From: Verrucomicrobiota bacterium
GTDB taxonomy: Bacteria; Verrucomicrobiota; Verrucomicrobiia; Opitutales; Opitutaceae
Direction: 5' to 3'
Assembly: GCA_023432225.1 (NCBI GenBank)
Contig: JAEYUW010000036.1
Location: forward strand, 231,717 to 295,716
DNA length: 64,000 nucleotides
The translations under genes and the position numbers were made by a program. The first letter of the stretch is position 1. Every line of letters begins with the position of its first letter. Positions 1 through 8,477 of this stretch are shown piece after piece. The notes beneath the pieces were generated by a model. That model had not been told where the DNA came from, ran no database searches, and was given only the letters and a program-made list of their open reading frames with translations.

Positions 1-411
1 CTGCTGCTCATCGGTCCCGGCCGCTGGGGCACGTCGAGTCCGGCGCTTGGCATCCCGGTCTCGTTTGCCGAAATCAATCACGCGTCGGCGATTTGCGAGG
101 TCGTGGCGATGCACGAAGGCCTGATCCCCGACGTCTCGCTCGGCACGCATTTCTTCAACGACCTCGTCGAATACGACACGCTCTACGTGGCCTATTTCCC
201 CCACAAGACGGGCAACCGGATCGATAGCGCGTGGTTCGAGGCGGCGCCCAATCAGCTCGTCGCGGAAGATCCCACTTCGGAGGAGTTCGCCGACGTGATC
301 CGGGTGATCGACTGTGGGCACGAGGCGGCTCCCGTCTGGTTGCGCGCCGATGCGACGGCGCAGCGCGCCGAGGTTTTCACGTTGCCGCCGGCGTCAACGG
401 GCGGCGTGTGA
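1..411 (+). CDS. C-terminal end of a PEP/pyruvate-binding (PPDK/PEP synthase-like) protein, partial
   Basis: The reading frame is open from the first base to a TGA at 409-411, so only the last 136 residues are seen. They include the conserved stretches LLLIGPGRWGTSSP and AMHEGLIPDVSLGTHFFNDL, which I recognise from the C-terminus of large bacterial proteins annotated as PEP/pyruvate-binding or pyruvate phosphate dikinase-like. These proteins are thought to use a PPDK-type ATP-grasp domain, but that domain lies outside the window, so catalytic capacity cannot be judged. The frame has no internal start that must be used; the GTG at 103 is internal. Nearest neighbour is the convergent ACT-domain gene, 9 bp away. 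Confidence 0.7.
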   Translation: MLLIGPGRWGTSSPALGIPVSFAEINHASAICEVVAMHEGLIPDVSLGTHFFNDLVEYDTLYVAYFPHKTGNRIDSAWFEAAPNQLVAEDPTSEEFADVIRVIDCGHEAAPVWLRADATAQRAEVFTLPPASTGGV

Positions 412-420
412 GCGATCGCC

Positions 421-876
421 TCAGCGCGAAATGTCGCGCTGCGTGAGCACCTTGAAGCCGCGGTTCGAGAGGGCGCGCTGGCCGAGATCGGTATCCTCGA
501 CTTTCAGCGCGATGGCGGAACGCGAGCGCGGCCGGCAGATGAACGAGTAGACGTAGTGGATGTTCATCTCCGCCTCGTAGAGCGCCTTGAAGAGATCCTG
601 GAGCTTCGACTCGTCCGTGAACTCCACCGCGAGCACCTCGCACTCGGTGAAGAAAAAATTGTTCGCCGCCATCAGCTCGCGCGCGCGATCGGGATCGTCG
701 AGGACCATGCGATCGATCGCGCAATCCGTCGTGTCGAGCGTCGTCATCGCCATGATGTGGACGTTGTGCTTCGCGAGCATCGCGGTGAGTTCGTGCAGGC
801 GGCCGACGCGGTTTTCGAGGAACACTGAAAACTGCTTCACCGGGTCCTGCGCGATCGTCGTTTCCATTTCAGGCAT
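421..876 (-). CDS. Tandem ACT-domain protein (acetolactate synthase small subunit-like regulator)
   Basis: The 151-residue protein consists of two ACT-like segments, roughly residues 14-80 (KQFSVFLENRVGRLHELTAML) and 85-145 (VLAVEFTDESKLQDLFKALY, then IALKVEDTDLGQRAL). ACT domains bind small ligands, usually amino acids, and control enzymes of amino-acid metabolism; no catalytic domain is present, so this is probably a free-standing regulatory subunit or sensor. ATG at 876 is used; a second ATG three codons in (867) is an alternative. It is convergent with the upstream partial gene. The ligand is unknown. Related short proteins are often labelled acetolactate synthase small subunit, but the typical IlvH C-terminal domain is not seen. 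Confidence 0.75.
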   Translation of the reverse strand: MPEMETTIAQDPVKQFSVFLENRVGRLHELTAMLAKHNVHIMAMTTLDTTDCAIDRMVLDDPDRARELMAANNFFFTECEVLAVEFTDESKLQDLFKALYEAEMNIHYVYSFICRPRSRSAIALKVEDTDLGQRALSNRGFKVLTQRDISR

Positions 877-947
877 GACGAGGCGGGAAAGTAGGCCGGG
901 AGGGAAGGGCGGTCAACTGGGTTAACACCGCGCGCCGGGCCCTGTCG

Positions 948-966
948 CGGCGGTCTGTGACCGCCG
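948..966. repeat. Short palindrome in the 877-1148 intergenic region
   Basis: CGGCGGTC and GACCGCCG form a perfect 8-bp stem around TGT. The core GGTCTGTGACC is the same as in the larger palindromic elements found after genes further along (see 52504-52597). The rest of the 272-bp gap shows no gene. Confidence 0.6.
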
Positions 967-1148
967 AGCGTTCGCGTTGCCGTCTTCGTCGGCGGGCGTA
1001 GACTGCCGCTGCAGGATGCAGAAAAGCAAGTCGCGCTCGGAGCGGAGCGCAGGATTAGCCACGTGAAAGATTCACCGGCGCGGCGAGCGAGTTTAGCTGC
1101 GCCGCGAAGCTTGAGTGGAGGAAGTGCGTGCGCGTAGTTTCGTGCGCG

Positions 1149-2051
1149 ATGTCCGTGAACGATCATCATGCGCGCACGACGCGCCGCGCGGAGGAGAGCG
1201 CCCGCTTGGTCGTGCGCGGCATCGTGCTGAATATCGCTTTGGCGGCGGTGAAGCTCGCCGGCGGCGTTTTTGGCCACACCTACGCGCTGATCGCCGACGC
1301 AGCGGAGTCGATGCTCGACATCCTGACCTCGCTCCTCGTGTGGGCGGGCTTCCGCGTGGCAGCGCGGCCGCCGGATGCGAATCACCCCTACGGGCACGGC
1401 AAGGCGGAGCCGCTCGCCGCGCTCGCGGTGGCGCTGTTCGTGTTTGCGATGGCGGGATTTGTCGGTTGGCAGGCGGTGCACGAGATCCGGACGCCGCACC
1501 ACGCGCCGGAGTGGTGGACGCTGCTCGTGCTCGCGGCCGTGGTCGTGACGAAGGTGTGGTTTTCGCGGCGGTTGAATCTGGCCGGCGAAGAGAACGGCAG
1601 CACCGCGCTCGGCGTGGAGGCGATGCACCACTACTCCGACGCGCTGACGTCGGGGGCGGCATTTCTCGGCATTGCCGTGGCGCTGTGGGGCGGGCCGGGC
1701 TGGGAGACCGCGGACGACTGGGCGGCGCTCTTCGCGTGCGTGGTGATCGGGTTCAATGGATTCAACATGAGCGGCAAGGCGCTCGGCGACATCATGGACA
1801 CCGCGGTCTCGGCGCAGTTCGAGGGCGAGGTGCGCGACATCGCGAGCGCGGTGCCGGGCGTGCTCGCGTTGCACAAAGTGCGCGTGCGCAAGAGCGGTCT
1901 CAGCCACCTCGTGGACATTCAGGTGCGCGTGGATGGCGAGCTCACCGTGCGGGAGGGACACGACATCGCGCACGCGGTGAAGGACGCGCTGATCGGCTCC
2001 GCGCCGCACAGCATCAGCGACGTCACGGTGCATGTGGAGCCGATGAAGTGA
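1149..2051 (+). CDS. Cation diffusion facilitator family transporter
   Basis: The 300-residue protein has the size and order of a CDF metal exporter: five to six hydrophobic segments followed by a cytoplasmic ferredoxin-like domain of about 80 residues (QFEGEVRDIASAVPGVLALH onwards). Metal-site positions match the family: E53 and D57 in AESMLD of the second transmembrane segment, and H160 and D164 in HHYSD of the fifth. Glu at the first position instead of the Asp of FieF is a known variation and may tune metal choice among Zn, Fe, Mn or Co. HPYGHGKAE is the conserved loop after helix 2. I chose ATG 1149; an upstream in-frame GTG at 1128 is possible. It stands alone between two minus-strand genes. 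Confidence 0.9.
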   Translation: MSVNDHHARTTRRAEESARLVVRGIVLNIALAAVKLAGGVFGHTYALIADAAESMLDILTSLLVWAGFRVAARPPDANHPYGHGKAEPLAALAVALFVFAMAGFVGWQAVHEIRTPHHAPEWWTLLVLAAVVVTKVWFSRRLNLAGEENGSTALGVEAMHHYSDALTSGAAFLGIAVALWGGPGWETADDWAALFACVVIGFNGFNMSGKALGDIMDTAVSAQFEGEVRDIASAVPGVLALHKVRVRKSGLSHLVDIQVRVDGELTVREGHDIAHAVKDALIGSAPHSISDVTVHVEPMK

Positions 2052-2123
2052 CCAAGGTAGGGCCGCGGTGGCGCGCCGCTTTCGCGAGCGCGCAACCTGC
2101 GCGGCCGCCAAGAAGACAGAATT

Positions 2124-2567
2124 TTACGGCGTTTGCTGCGCTGGTGCGGTGGGAAACTCGGGGTCGCGGATGTTGCCCTTCATTGTGAGCCACGGATGAA
2201 TCTCGGCTTTCAGTCGACCGTCCTTGATGAGCGGATCGGACGCGACGAGAGCCTGGGCCTCCTCGAGGCTGGTGCACTTGAAAATGAAAATTCCGCGCCA
2301 ATCGCCGCCATCCCTGAACGGGCCGGCGACGAGCAATTTGCCGCTGTCGGCCAGTCGCTGAATGTTCGCCATGTGCGCGGCCTGCGCCTGCTGCCGCTCC
2401 TCGCGCGTGCCAGTGCCGGCGTTTGGCCCGCGTGTCAGCAGGCAGAAATAATACGTCGTCATGTTTGGCGGCAGCGCGGGCGTCGCGGGCTGCGGGGCGG
2501 ATTTTTCCTGGGCAAAAAGAGCGGCGAACGCGCTCGCGAAGAGCAGGAGAAGCGTGGGGTATCTCAT
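2124..2567 (-). CDS. Exported YCII-related domain protein
   Basis: The 147-residue protein starts at ATG 2567 with a cleavable-looking signal peptide (MRYPTLLLLFASAFAALFA) followed by a proline-rich linker. The rest is a YCII-like domain: YYFCLLTRGPNAG, a helix with HMANIQRLADSGKLLVAGP, then GIFIFKCTSLEEAQALVASDP. YciI-type proteins have a ferredoxin-like fold and a conserved His-Asp pair; here H in AAHMANIQ and D in VASDP occupy those places. Most family members are cytoplasmic and of unclear function, so an exported one is mildly unusual. A longer open frame runs upstream to 2807, but its arginine/cysteine-rich translation before the signal peptide looks non-coding. Confidence 0.8.
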   Translation of the reverse strand: MRYPTLLLLFASAFAALFAQEKSAPQPATPALPPNMTTYYFCLLTRGPNAGTGTREERQQAQAAHMANIQRLADSGKLLVAGPFRDGGDWRGIFIFKCTSLEEAQALVASDPLIKDGRLKAEIHPWLTMKGNIRDPEFPTAPAQQTP

Positions 2568-2812
2568 GGCGATGAACTTGGTGCGACTCGATCGGTGCCG
2601 CGAGTGCGCAGTTGGACGACGTCGACCACGCTGCTGCGCGCAGCAACGCGCGGCGGCGCTCATGCACGCCGCGTCGCATCGGGCCTGACAGCACGCGCGG
2701 ATTTCGGCGCATCGCGTCGACGCCTTATGTGTCAAGATATCCGCTTTAATTGCGATTTGGCCCCCGGCTTTCCCGTTGCCGCATGGTCGGAGCTCGGGCA
2801 GCATCATAATTT

Positions 2813-4636
2813 ATGATGAAAACCCCAAAACCGCTGAGCAATAACCCCAATTTGATCACGTGGGTGAAAAAAATGGCCGCGCTGTGCAAGCCGGACGCCA
2901 TCCACTGGGTCGATGGTTCCCAGAAGGAATACGATGCGCTCTGTGCGCAAATGGTCGCGGGCGGCACGTTCATCAAACTGAACCAGAAGAATTGGCCGGG
3001 CTGTTACCTCGCCCGCTCGGACGCCAGCGACGTCGCGCGCGTGGAGGATCGGACCTTCATCTGCTCGCTCTCGAAGGATGCGGCGGGCCCGACGAACAAT
3101 TGGGTCAATCCCTTCGAGATGCGCAAGACGCTCAAGGGACTTTTCAACGGCTGCATGAAGGGCCGCACGATGTATGTGTTGCCCTACAGCATGGGTCCGA
3201 TCGGTTCGCCGATGTCGCAGATCGGCGTGCAGCTCACCGACTCTCCTTACGTCGTCGTCAACATGCGCATCATGGCGCGCATCGGCAAAGAGGTCTTCAA
3301 GCTGATCGATGCCGACTTCAAGCGCGTCGTCCCGTGCGTGCACTCCGTCGGTGCGCCGCTGAAGAAGGGCCAGAAGGACGTGGCGTGGCCGTGCAACAAG
3401 GAGAAGTATATCGTCCACTTCCCCGAGACGCGCGAGATCTGGTCCTACGGCTCGGGCTACGGCGGCAACGCGCTCCTCGGCAAAAAGTGTTTTGCGCTCC
3501 GCATCGCCTCCGCGATGGCACGCGACGAAGGCTGGATGGCCGAACACATGCTCATCCTCGGCGTCGAGAATCCGAAGGGCGAGAAGACCTACGTCGCCGC
3601 CGCGTTCCCGAGCGCTTGCGGCAAAACCAATTTCGCGATGCTGATCCCGCCGCCGCACTTCCAGCAGCAAGGCTGGAAGGTGTGGACCGTCGGCGACGAC
3701 ATTGCGTGGATCAAACCCGACGCCAACGGTCGCCTGCGCGCGATCAATCCCGAGGCGGGCTTCTTCGGCGTGGCGCCCGGCACGGGCAATCACACGAACC
3801 CGAACGCGATGAAGGCGCTCGCGAAGAACACCATCTTCACGAACGTCGCGCTCACCGACGACGGCGGCGTGTGGTGGGAAGGCATGACGAAGGAAGCGCC
3901 CGCGCATGCGATCGATTGGAAGGGCAATGAGTGGACGCCCGAGCTGGCGAAGGAGAAAGGCGTCACTGCCGCGCACGCCAACGCGCGCTTCACCGCTCCG
4001 GCGAAGCAGTGTCCGACGATCGATCCCGCGTGGGAAGATCCCGAGGGCGTGCCGATTCACGCCATCATCTTCGGCGGTCGCCGCGCGACGACGATGCCGC
4101 TCGTGTTCCAGGCGTTCAACTGGTCCAGCGGCGTCTACATTGGCGCGACGATGGGCTCCGAGATGACCGCCGCCGCCGCCGGCACGATCGGCAAGGTCCG
4201 TCGCGATCCGATGGCGATGCTGCCGTTCTGCGGCTACAACATGGGCGACTACTTCCGCCACTGGATCAACATGCAGAAGGGCCTGAGCGAGACGCCGCGC
4301 GTGTTTCACGTGAACTGGTTCCGCAAGGACAAGGACGGCAAGTTCATGTGGCCGGGCTTCTCCGAGAACATGCGCGTGCTGAAGTGGATCGTCGACCGTG
4401 TGCGCGCCGGCGGCAAAGCCAAGGAGACGCCGATCGGCTGGGTGCCGCGCTACCGCGACATCGAGTGGGACGGTCTCGATTTCTCCGAGGAAAAATTCGA
4501 CGAGCTGCAGCGGTTCGACCGCGAGGCGTGGAAGAACGAGATCCTCGGTCAGGGCGAGCTCTTCTTCGATCTGCACGCGACGCTGCCGAAGGAACTGATC
4601 TTCGAGCGCGAACTGCTCATGTGCCGCATGCGCTGA
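2813..4636 (+). CDS. pckG: Phosphoenolpyruvate carboxykinase (GTP)
   Basis: The 607-residue protein is full length for the GTP-dependent PEPCK family. It interconverts oxaloacetate plus GTP with PEP, CO2 and GDP in the cytoplasm, at the entry to gluconeogenesis. Visible signatures are the kinase-1a loop FPSACGKTN with the hyper-reactive Cys at residue 269 and Lys271, the kinase-2 motif TVGDDIAW with metal-binding Asp, NWFRKDKDGKFMWPGF for guanine binding, and GSGYGGNALLGKK in the substrate domain. ATG 2813 is followed at once by a second ATG (2816); either may be used. A strong hairpin with a T-tract follows the stop at 4681-4715. The gene is divergent from the YCII gene. Confidence 0.96.
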   Translation: MMKTPKPLSNNPNLITWVKKMAALCKPDAIHWVDGSQKEYDALCAQMVAGGTFIKLNQKNWPGCYLARSDASDVARVEDRTFICSLSKDAAGPTNNWVNPFEMRKTLKGLFNGCMKGRTMYVLPYSMGPIGSPMSQIGVQLTDSPYVVVNMRIMARIGKEVFKLIDADFKRVVPCVHSVGAPLKKGQKDVAWPCNKEKYIVHFPETREIWSYGSGYGGNALLGKKCFALRIASAMARDEGWMAEHMLILGVENPKGEKTYVAAAFPSACGKTNFAMLIPPPHFQQQGWKVWTVGDDIAWIKPDANGRLRAINPEAGFFGVAPGTGNHTNPNAMKALAKNTIFTNVALTDDGGVWWEGMTKEAPAHAIDWKGNEWTPELAKEKGVTAAHANARFTAPAKQCPTIDPAWEDPEGVPIHAIIFGGRRATTMPLVFQAFNWSSGVYIGATMGSEMTAAAAGTIGKVRRDPMAMLPFCGYNMGDYFRHWINMQKGLSETPRVFHVNWFRKDKDGKFMWPGFSENMRVLKWIVDRVRAGGKAKETPIGWVPRYRDIEWDGLDFSEEKFDELQRFDREAWKNEILGQGELFFDLHATLPKELIFERELLMCRMR

Positions 4637-4680
4637 GCGCGCGACCGCTCATCCCGGCAAAGTTGCCGAAACAATTCTCC

Positions 4681-4715
4681 GGCGCATGGTCTCAAGGCCA
4701 TGCGCCTTTTCTTTT
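4681..4715 (+). terminator. Rho-independent terminator of pckG overlapping the next start codon
   Basis: GGCGCATGG and CCATGCGCC form a perfect 9-bp stem with an 8-nt loop, followed by TTTTCTTTT. The right arm contains the ATG (4700-4702) of the downstream gene. Confidence 0.85.
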
Positions 4716-5485
4716 CCTTGCTTTGCGGTGTGGTGTTGCTCGCGACGTGCGCGCGAGCGGCGGATGCCGTGGTCGACGATCCGCTGGATCCGTTCGCGGG
4801 CGTGCCCGCGCCGCTCGCCGCGGCCCTGCGCAGCTTCAGCCAGGACGCGCCACGGTGGGCTTACACGCAGCGGTTCGTGGAGTTCGATCGCAAGGGGCGG
4901 GAGAAAGGGAGCTGGCTCGCGCGCTACGATCCGTCGCTGCATTACGACGTGCAATGGACGTTGCTCGAGAAGAACGGCCAGGTGCCCAGCGAGGCGCAGC
5001 AGAAGAAATTCCGCAAAGAACGCGCGAAACTGGAACAGAAAGGCCGCGTGCGGTTGGGCGAGGCGTTGGACGTGAAGCGTGCGGTGCCGGTGCCCGATGC
5101 GGCGGGAACGAGCGACGAGTTGATCTATGAAGTGCCGCTGCGGCCGATCGAAGGATCGAGTTTCCCGCCGGAGAAATTTCAGGTGTTCGTGAAAGTTGGC
5201 CAGCAGAAGCACGAGTTGCGGGCGATCGACTTGAAGCTGCGGGAGCGCGCGCGTGTCGCGGTGGTGTTGAACGTGAAAGCGGCATCTGCGCACATCGAGT
5301 TCGCCACGGTGCGCGACGATGCCGGGCCGGCGATCGCGAAGGTCGAGGCGAGCGGCTCGGCGACGGTGATGTTCGTGCCGTTCGGCGGGCGCGCGGAGGC
5401 GATGCGCAGCGAGTTCAAACGGGTCACGCCCTACGACGATCGTTTCGTCGTGAAGCCAGGACCGCTGCGGACGATTGATTTCTGA
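4700..5485 (+). CDS. Exported protein of unknown function
   Basis: I do not recognise this family. The 261-residue product begins with a clear signal peptide (MRLFFSLLCGVVLLATCARA), so it is exported. The remainder is soluble and charged, with a Lys/Glu-rich segment around residues 90-115 (EAQQKKFRKERAKLEQKGR), predicted helical, and a beta-rich C-terminal half. No catalytic motif is apparent. The only good start, ATG 4700, lies inside the right arm of the pckG terminator, with a weak AAGG purine run three bases upstream. Translation could instead begin at TTG 4718, but that would shorten the signal peptide. It is convergent with the DUF456 gene. Confidence 0.75.
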   Translation: MRLFFSLLCGVVLLATCARAADAVVDDPLDPFAGVPAPLAAALRSFSQDAPRWAYTQRFVEFDRKGREKGSWLARYDPSLHYDVQWTLLEKNGQVPSEAQQKKFRKERAKLEQKGRVRLGEALDVKRAVPVPDAAGTSDELIYEVPLRPIEGSSFPPEKFQVFVKVGQQKHELRAIDLKLRERARVAVVLNVKAASAHIEFATVRDDAGPAIAKVEASGSATVMFVPFGGRAEAMRSEFKRVTPYDDRFVVKPGPLRTIDF

Positions 5486-5503
5486 CGGCGCCCCAGGGAC
5501 GGA

Positions 5504-6079
5504 TCAGCCGGCGATGCTGCGCGCGATCGTGATCGCGGAGTAGGCGAAGAGCGCGACCATCGCGACGGCGAACGCGGCACGCACGACGGTGCTGACGAGA
5601 AAGCCGAGCGCAGCGCCGAGGCCGGATTTGAGGGCGTCCTTGTCGGTGCGTTTGCTGAGCAGCTTTTCGGCGGCGACGGCACCGAGGACCGTTCCTAGAA
5701 GCAGCGCGGGTAAAGAGAAGAACATGCCCACCAGCGCTCCGCCGCCCGCGCCGGTCATGCCCCATTTGGAGCCGCCGAAGAGGCGCGCGCCGAGCAGCGT
5801 GCAGGCGAAGTCCGCAGCGATGGAAAACAGCCAGAACACGCCGATCCAGACGATGGCGGTCGTGGTGACGCTCGCGGGCAGAAGCCATTTGTGGAGCAGC
5901 ACACCGACGAAGATCAGCGTCGTGCCCGGCAGCATTGGCACGACGGAGCCTACCAGCCCGGCGAGGAGCAGGACAGAGGTGAGCGTCCAGATGGCGTATT
6001 CCACGCGGGAGAGGGTGCGCAGACCGGCGTGGTGCGCAAATGCCGGTTTCAGATTCGGAAACAGCGCGAGGAATTCCAT
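5504..6079 (-). CDS. DUF456 family membrane protein
   Basis: The 191-residue protein is mostly hydrophobic, with about five membrane segments. The first carries the family pattern LLLAGLVGSVVPMLPGTTLIFVG, and a glycine-rich middle (GARLFGGSKWGMTGAGGGALVGMFF) follows. These are typical of DUF456, a family of small inner-membrane proteins without assigned function. The N-terminal 25 residues before the first helix may be partly untranslated, because a GTG codon near residue 26 is also possible. It is convergent with the exported-protein gene and divergent from the DUF485/symporter pair. Confidence 0.8.
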   Translation of the reverse strand: MEFLALFPNLKPAFAHHAGLRTLSRVEYAIWTLTSVLLLAGLVGSVVPMLPGTTLIFVGVLLHKWLLPASVTTTAIVWIGVFWLFSIAADFACTLLGARLFGGSKWGMTGAGGGALVGMFFSLPALLLGTVLGAVAAEKLLSKRTDKDALKSGLGAALGFLVSTVVRAAFAVAMVALFAYSAITIARSIAG

Positions 6080-6134
6080 CCGCGGATCGAGGCGGCTCGC
6101 CGCGGTGGCGCTCCGTGCCGGCGAGAATCGAGCA

Positions 6135-6161
6135 GCGCGTTGGGGTCAACGTGCTCCACCT
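6135..6161. repeat. Copy of a dispersed GTTGGGGTCAAC element (one arm)
   Basis: The block GCGTTGGGGTCAACG followed by GCTCCACCT recurs with one mismatch at 62358-62383, inside the acyl-CoA mutase gene. Here it lies in the 180-bp gap between divergent genes. A weaker left arm (GGTGGCGC) lies about 45 bp upstream. Confidence 0.7.
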
Positions 6162-6260
6162 TTCGGGCATCCGCTTCGGGCTCTTTCGTCGCGCCCAATC
6201 GGGCGGTAAGACGAACATCGTTGTTGTCACCGGCGACTCCTCCCGCAGGCTCCCGCGCCA

Positions 6261-6572
6261 ATGCCTGCCCCGATACCCCACGATGACGCGGTGCACAGCG
6301 AAGCGTTTCTTCATACGCTCATGCGCCGGCAACTGAAACTGTCCATTGCCTGCGCTGCCGCCTTTTTGGTGATGCTGCTGGGCGTGCCACTCGCGAATTA
6401 CTTTTTCCCGGCCGTGATGGCGACGCGTGTCGCCGGCTTTACTTTAAGCTGGCTGCTGGTCGGCGTGCTGTCGTTCCCGGCCGTTTGGATGATCTCGTGG
6501 TATTTCATCCGCCGCTCGATCTGGCTCGAACGGGACGAAGTCGAACAGGTGAAAAAGGGGAGGGCCGAGTAA
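6261..6572 (+). CDS. DUF485 family membrane protein, small partner of the symporter
   Basis: The 103-residue protein has two hydrophobic helices (about residues 28-50 and 62-83) and a charged C-terminus (WLERDEVEQVKKGRAE). DUF485 proteins, such as YjcH of E. coli, are usually encoded immediately before acetate permease ActP. The same arrangement holds here: the TAA stop overlaps the ATG of the symporter by one base (TAATG), implying coupled translation. The role is probably assembly or regulation of the transporter, but this has not been worked out for the family. ATG 6261 gives the usual family length. Confidence 0.85.
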   Translation: MPAPIPHDDAVHSEAFLHTLMRRQLKLSIACAAAFLVMLLGVPLANYFFPAVMATRVAGFTLSWLLVGVLSFPAVWMISWYFIRRSIWLERDEVEQVKKGRAE

Positions 6573-8371
6573 TGATCGCGTCTTCTCTCTTCCTGGCGGC
6601 GGGCGGCAGCTGGCTCGCGGGCGTCGATCCGTGGATCTTCGGCTTTTCGTTCATCACAGTCGTCGTGACGGTGTGGATGGGGTTTCGCTCGGCGAAGACC
6701 TCCAAGACCGCGAGTGATTTCTTCGTGGCCGGTCGCTCGGTGTCGGTCGGCTGGAATGCGTCGGCGATCTCCGGCGAGTATCTTTCCGCGGCGTCGTTCA
6801 TGGGCGTGGCGGGCATGGTGATGTCGAGCGGTTACGACGCGCTGTGGTATCCGGTGTGTTACGCGTGCGGCTACCTGTTCCTGCTGCTGTTCATCGCGGG
6901 GCCGCTGCGGCGGTTCGGTGCGTATACGATTCCGGATTTCGCGGAGGGGCGGTTCGATTCGCCGTTGTTCCGGAAGATCGCGGTGTGCTTCGTGCTGTTA
7001 ATCGGATTTTTCTACACGATGCCGCAGATGAAGGGCGCGGGCACGACGCTGGCCTACATTTTCCCCGGACTGCCTTACTGGGTCGGCGTCGTGGCTGTGG
7101 GCGCGGTGATCACGCTGAACGTCGCGCTCGGCGGCATGAAGGGCATCACGCTGGTGCAGGCGTTTCAGTATTGGATGAAGATGTTCGCGATCAGCGTGCC
7201 GGTGTTCGTGCTGATGTCGGTGTATGGATTCTACGGCGCGCACGTCGGAGCGAACGATGGGCGTGCGCTCACCGCGGCGAAGGACGCTGCGCCGATCGTG
7301 CAGACGATCGAGCGCAAGCCGCTGGTTGAAAAAGCGCCGAAGGATGAGGCGTGGGTGTCGCCGTTCGGGCCGTTGACGACGAAGGCGGCCAAGGCGGCCG
7401 GGCTCAGCGCGGAGGAGGCGCGGCCGTATTCGCTGCTCTACACTTACTCGCTGATCATCGCGCTCGTGTGCGGCACGGCGGGGTTGCCGCACATCCTCGT
7501 GCGCTTCTACACGAATCCCGATGGCGTGGCGGCAAAGCGCACGACGATGTGGGTGATGATTTTGATCGGCATCTTCTATGTGTTCCCGCCGGTGTTCGGC
7601 GTGATCGGGCGGAACTTGTTGCCTGAGCTCTATGCGGCGACTGGGGCGAAGGGCACGGACAAGGTCGTGCTCGAGCTGCCGCGCGCGATCGGCGGCGTGT
7701 GGGGCAGCGTGTTGAGCGGCATCGCGTGCGCGGGCGCGTTTGCGGCGTTCATGAGCACGTTCAGCGGCCTGCTTGTCTCGATGACGGGCGCGCTGGCGCA
7801 CGACGTCTATGGACGGATGCTGAAGCCGCACGCGACGGCGGAGGAACGGTTGCGGATGTTCAAGATCGCGGCTGTCGCCATCGGTGCGGTGGCGATCGGG
7901 CTCGGGTGTTTCGTCGAGCCGCTCGAGATCAACTTCATGGTCGGTCAGGCGTTCGCGATCGCGGCGGCGAGTTACTTTCCGCTGCTGTTCATGAGCGTGT
8001 GGTGGCGGGGTATGACGATGACGGGTGCGGCGACGGGCATGTTGTGCGGTGGCTTGTTTGCGCTCGTGGCGGCGACGGTCGTAAACGTCAGCAATCTCGC
8101 GCTCGACAAGGGGCCGATGGGAAAGCTCTTCGCGGGCTTCGCGCCGATGAACGAATTTTGGAAGGAGCACCCGCTGCTGCGCATCCTCTGCGAGCAGCCG
8201 GCGATCTGGACGGTGCCGCTGGCGATCACGCTGATGATTGTCGTCTCCAAACTCACGGCGGCAAAAGTGCCTGCCGACATCCGCATGAAGATGCTGGTGC
8301 TGCACGCGCCGGAGTCGCTGGGGTTGAAGAACGAATACATTCAGGAGCACTCGGCCAGCGCGGGACATTGA
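6572..8371 (+). CDS. Sodium:solute symporter family protein (cation/acetate symporter-like)
   Basis: The 599-residue integral membrane protein belongs to the sodium:solute symporter family. The conserved segment FFVAGRSVSVGWNASAISGE matches the second helix region of ActP-type carriers, and it has about 13 hydrophobic segments. PHILVRFYTNPDGVAAKRTT is the family loop after helix 8. The preceding DUF485 gene and these motifs favour a short-chain monocarboxylate such as acetate as substrate; specificity is inference. A soluble insert near residues 220-290 (rich in Ala, Lys, Pro) resembles the loop seen in ActP-like proteins of this group. I chose ATG 6572 because it overlaps the upstream stop; the open frame reaches back to 6485 inside the DUF485 gene. 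Confidence 0.88.
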   Translation: MIASSLFLAAGGSWLAGVDPWIFGFSFITVVVTVWMGFRSAKTSKTASDFFVAGRSVSVGWNASAISGEYLSAASFMGVAGMVMSSGYDALWYPVCYACGYLFLLLFIAGPLRRFGAYTIPDFAEGRFDSPLFRKIAVCFVLLIGFFYTMPQMKGAGTTLAYIFPGLPYWVGVVAVGAVITLNVALGGMKGITLVQAFQYWMKMFAISVPVFVLMSVYGFYGAHVGANDGRALTAAKDAAPIVQTIERKPLVEKAPKDEAWVSPFGPLTTKAAKAAGLSAEEARPYSLLYTYSLIIALVCGTAGLPHILVRFYTNPDGVAAKRTTMWVMILIGIFYVFPPVFGVIGRNLLPELYAATGAKGTDKVVLELPRAIGGVWGSVLSGIACAGAFAAFMSTFSGLLVSMTGALAHDVYGRMLKPHATAEERLRMFKIAAVAIGAVAIGLGCFVEPLEINFMVGQAFAIAAASYFPLLFMSVWWRGMTMTGAATGMLCGGLFALVAATVVNVSNLALDKGPMGKLFAGFAPMNEFWKEHPLLRILCEQPAIWTVPLAITLMIVVSKLTAAKVPADIRMKMLVLHAPESLGLKNEYIQEHSASAGH

Positions 8372-8477
8372 GATTCTCGGGGGCTGAACCAGGGCGCGGC
8401 GGCGCAACGCTTCCGCTGCGTCACGGCGGCTCCTGATGCAGCTTGCGCCGACTGGCGGGCGGGCCTTTTCTCACGGG

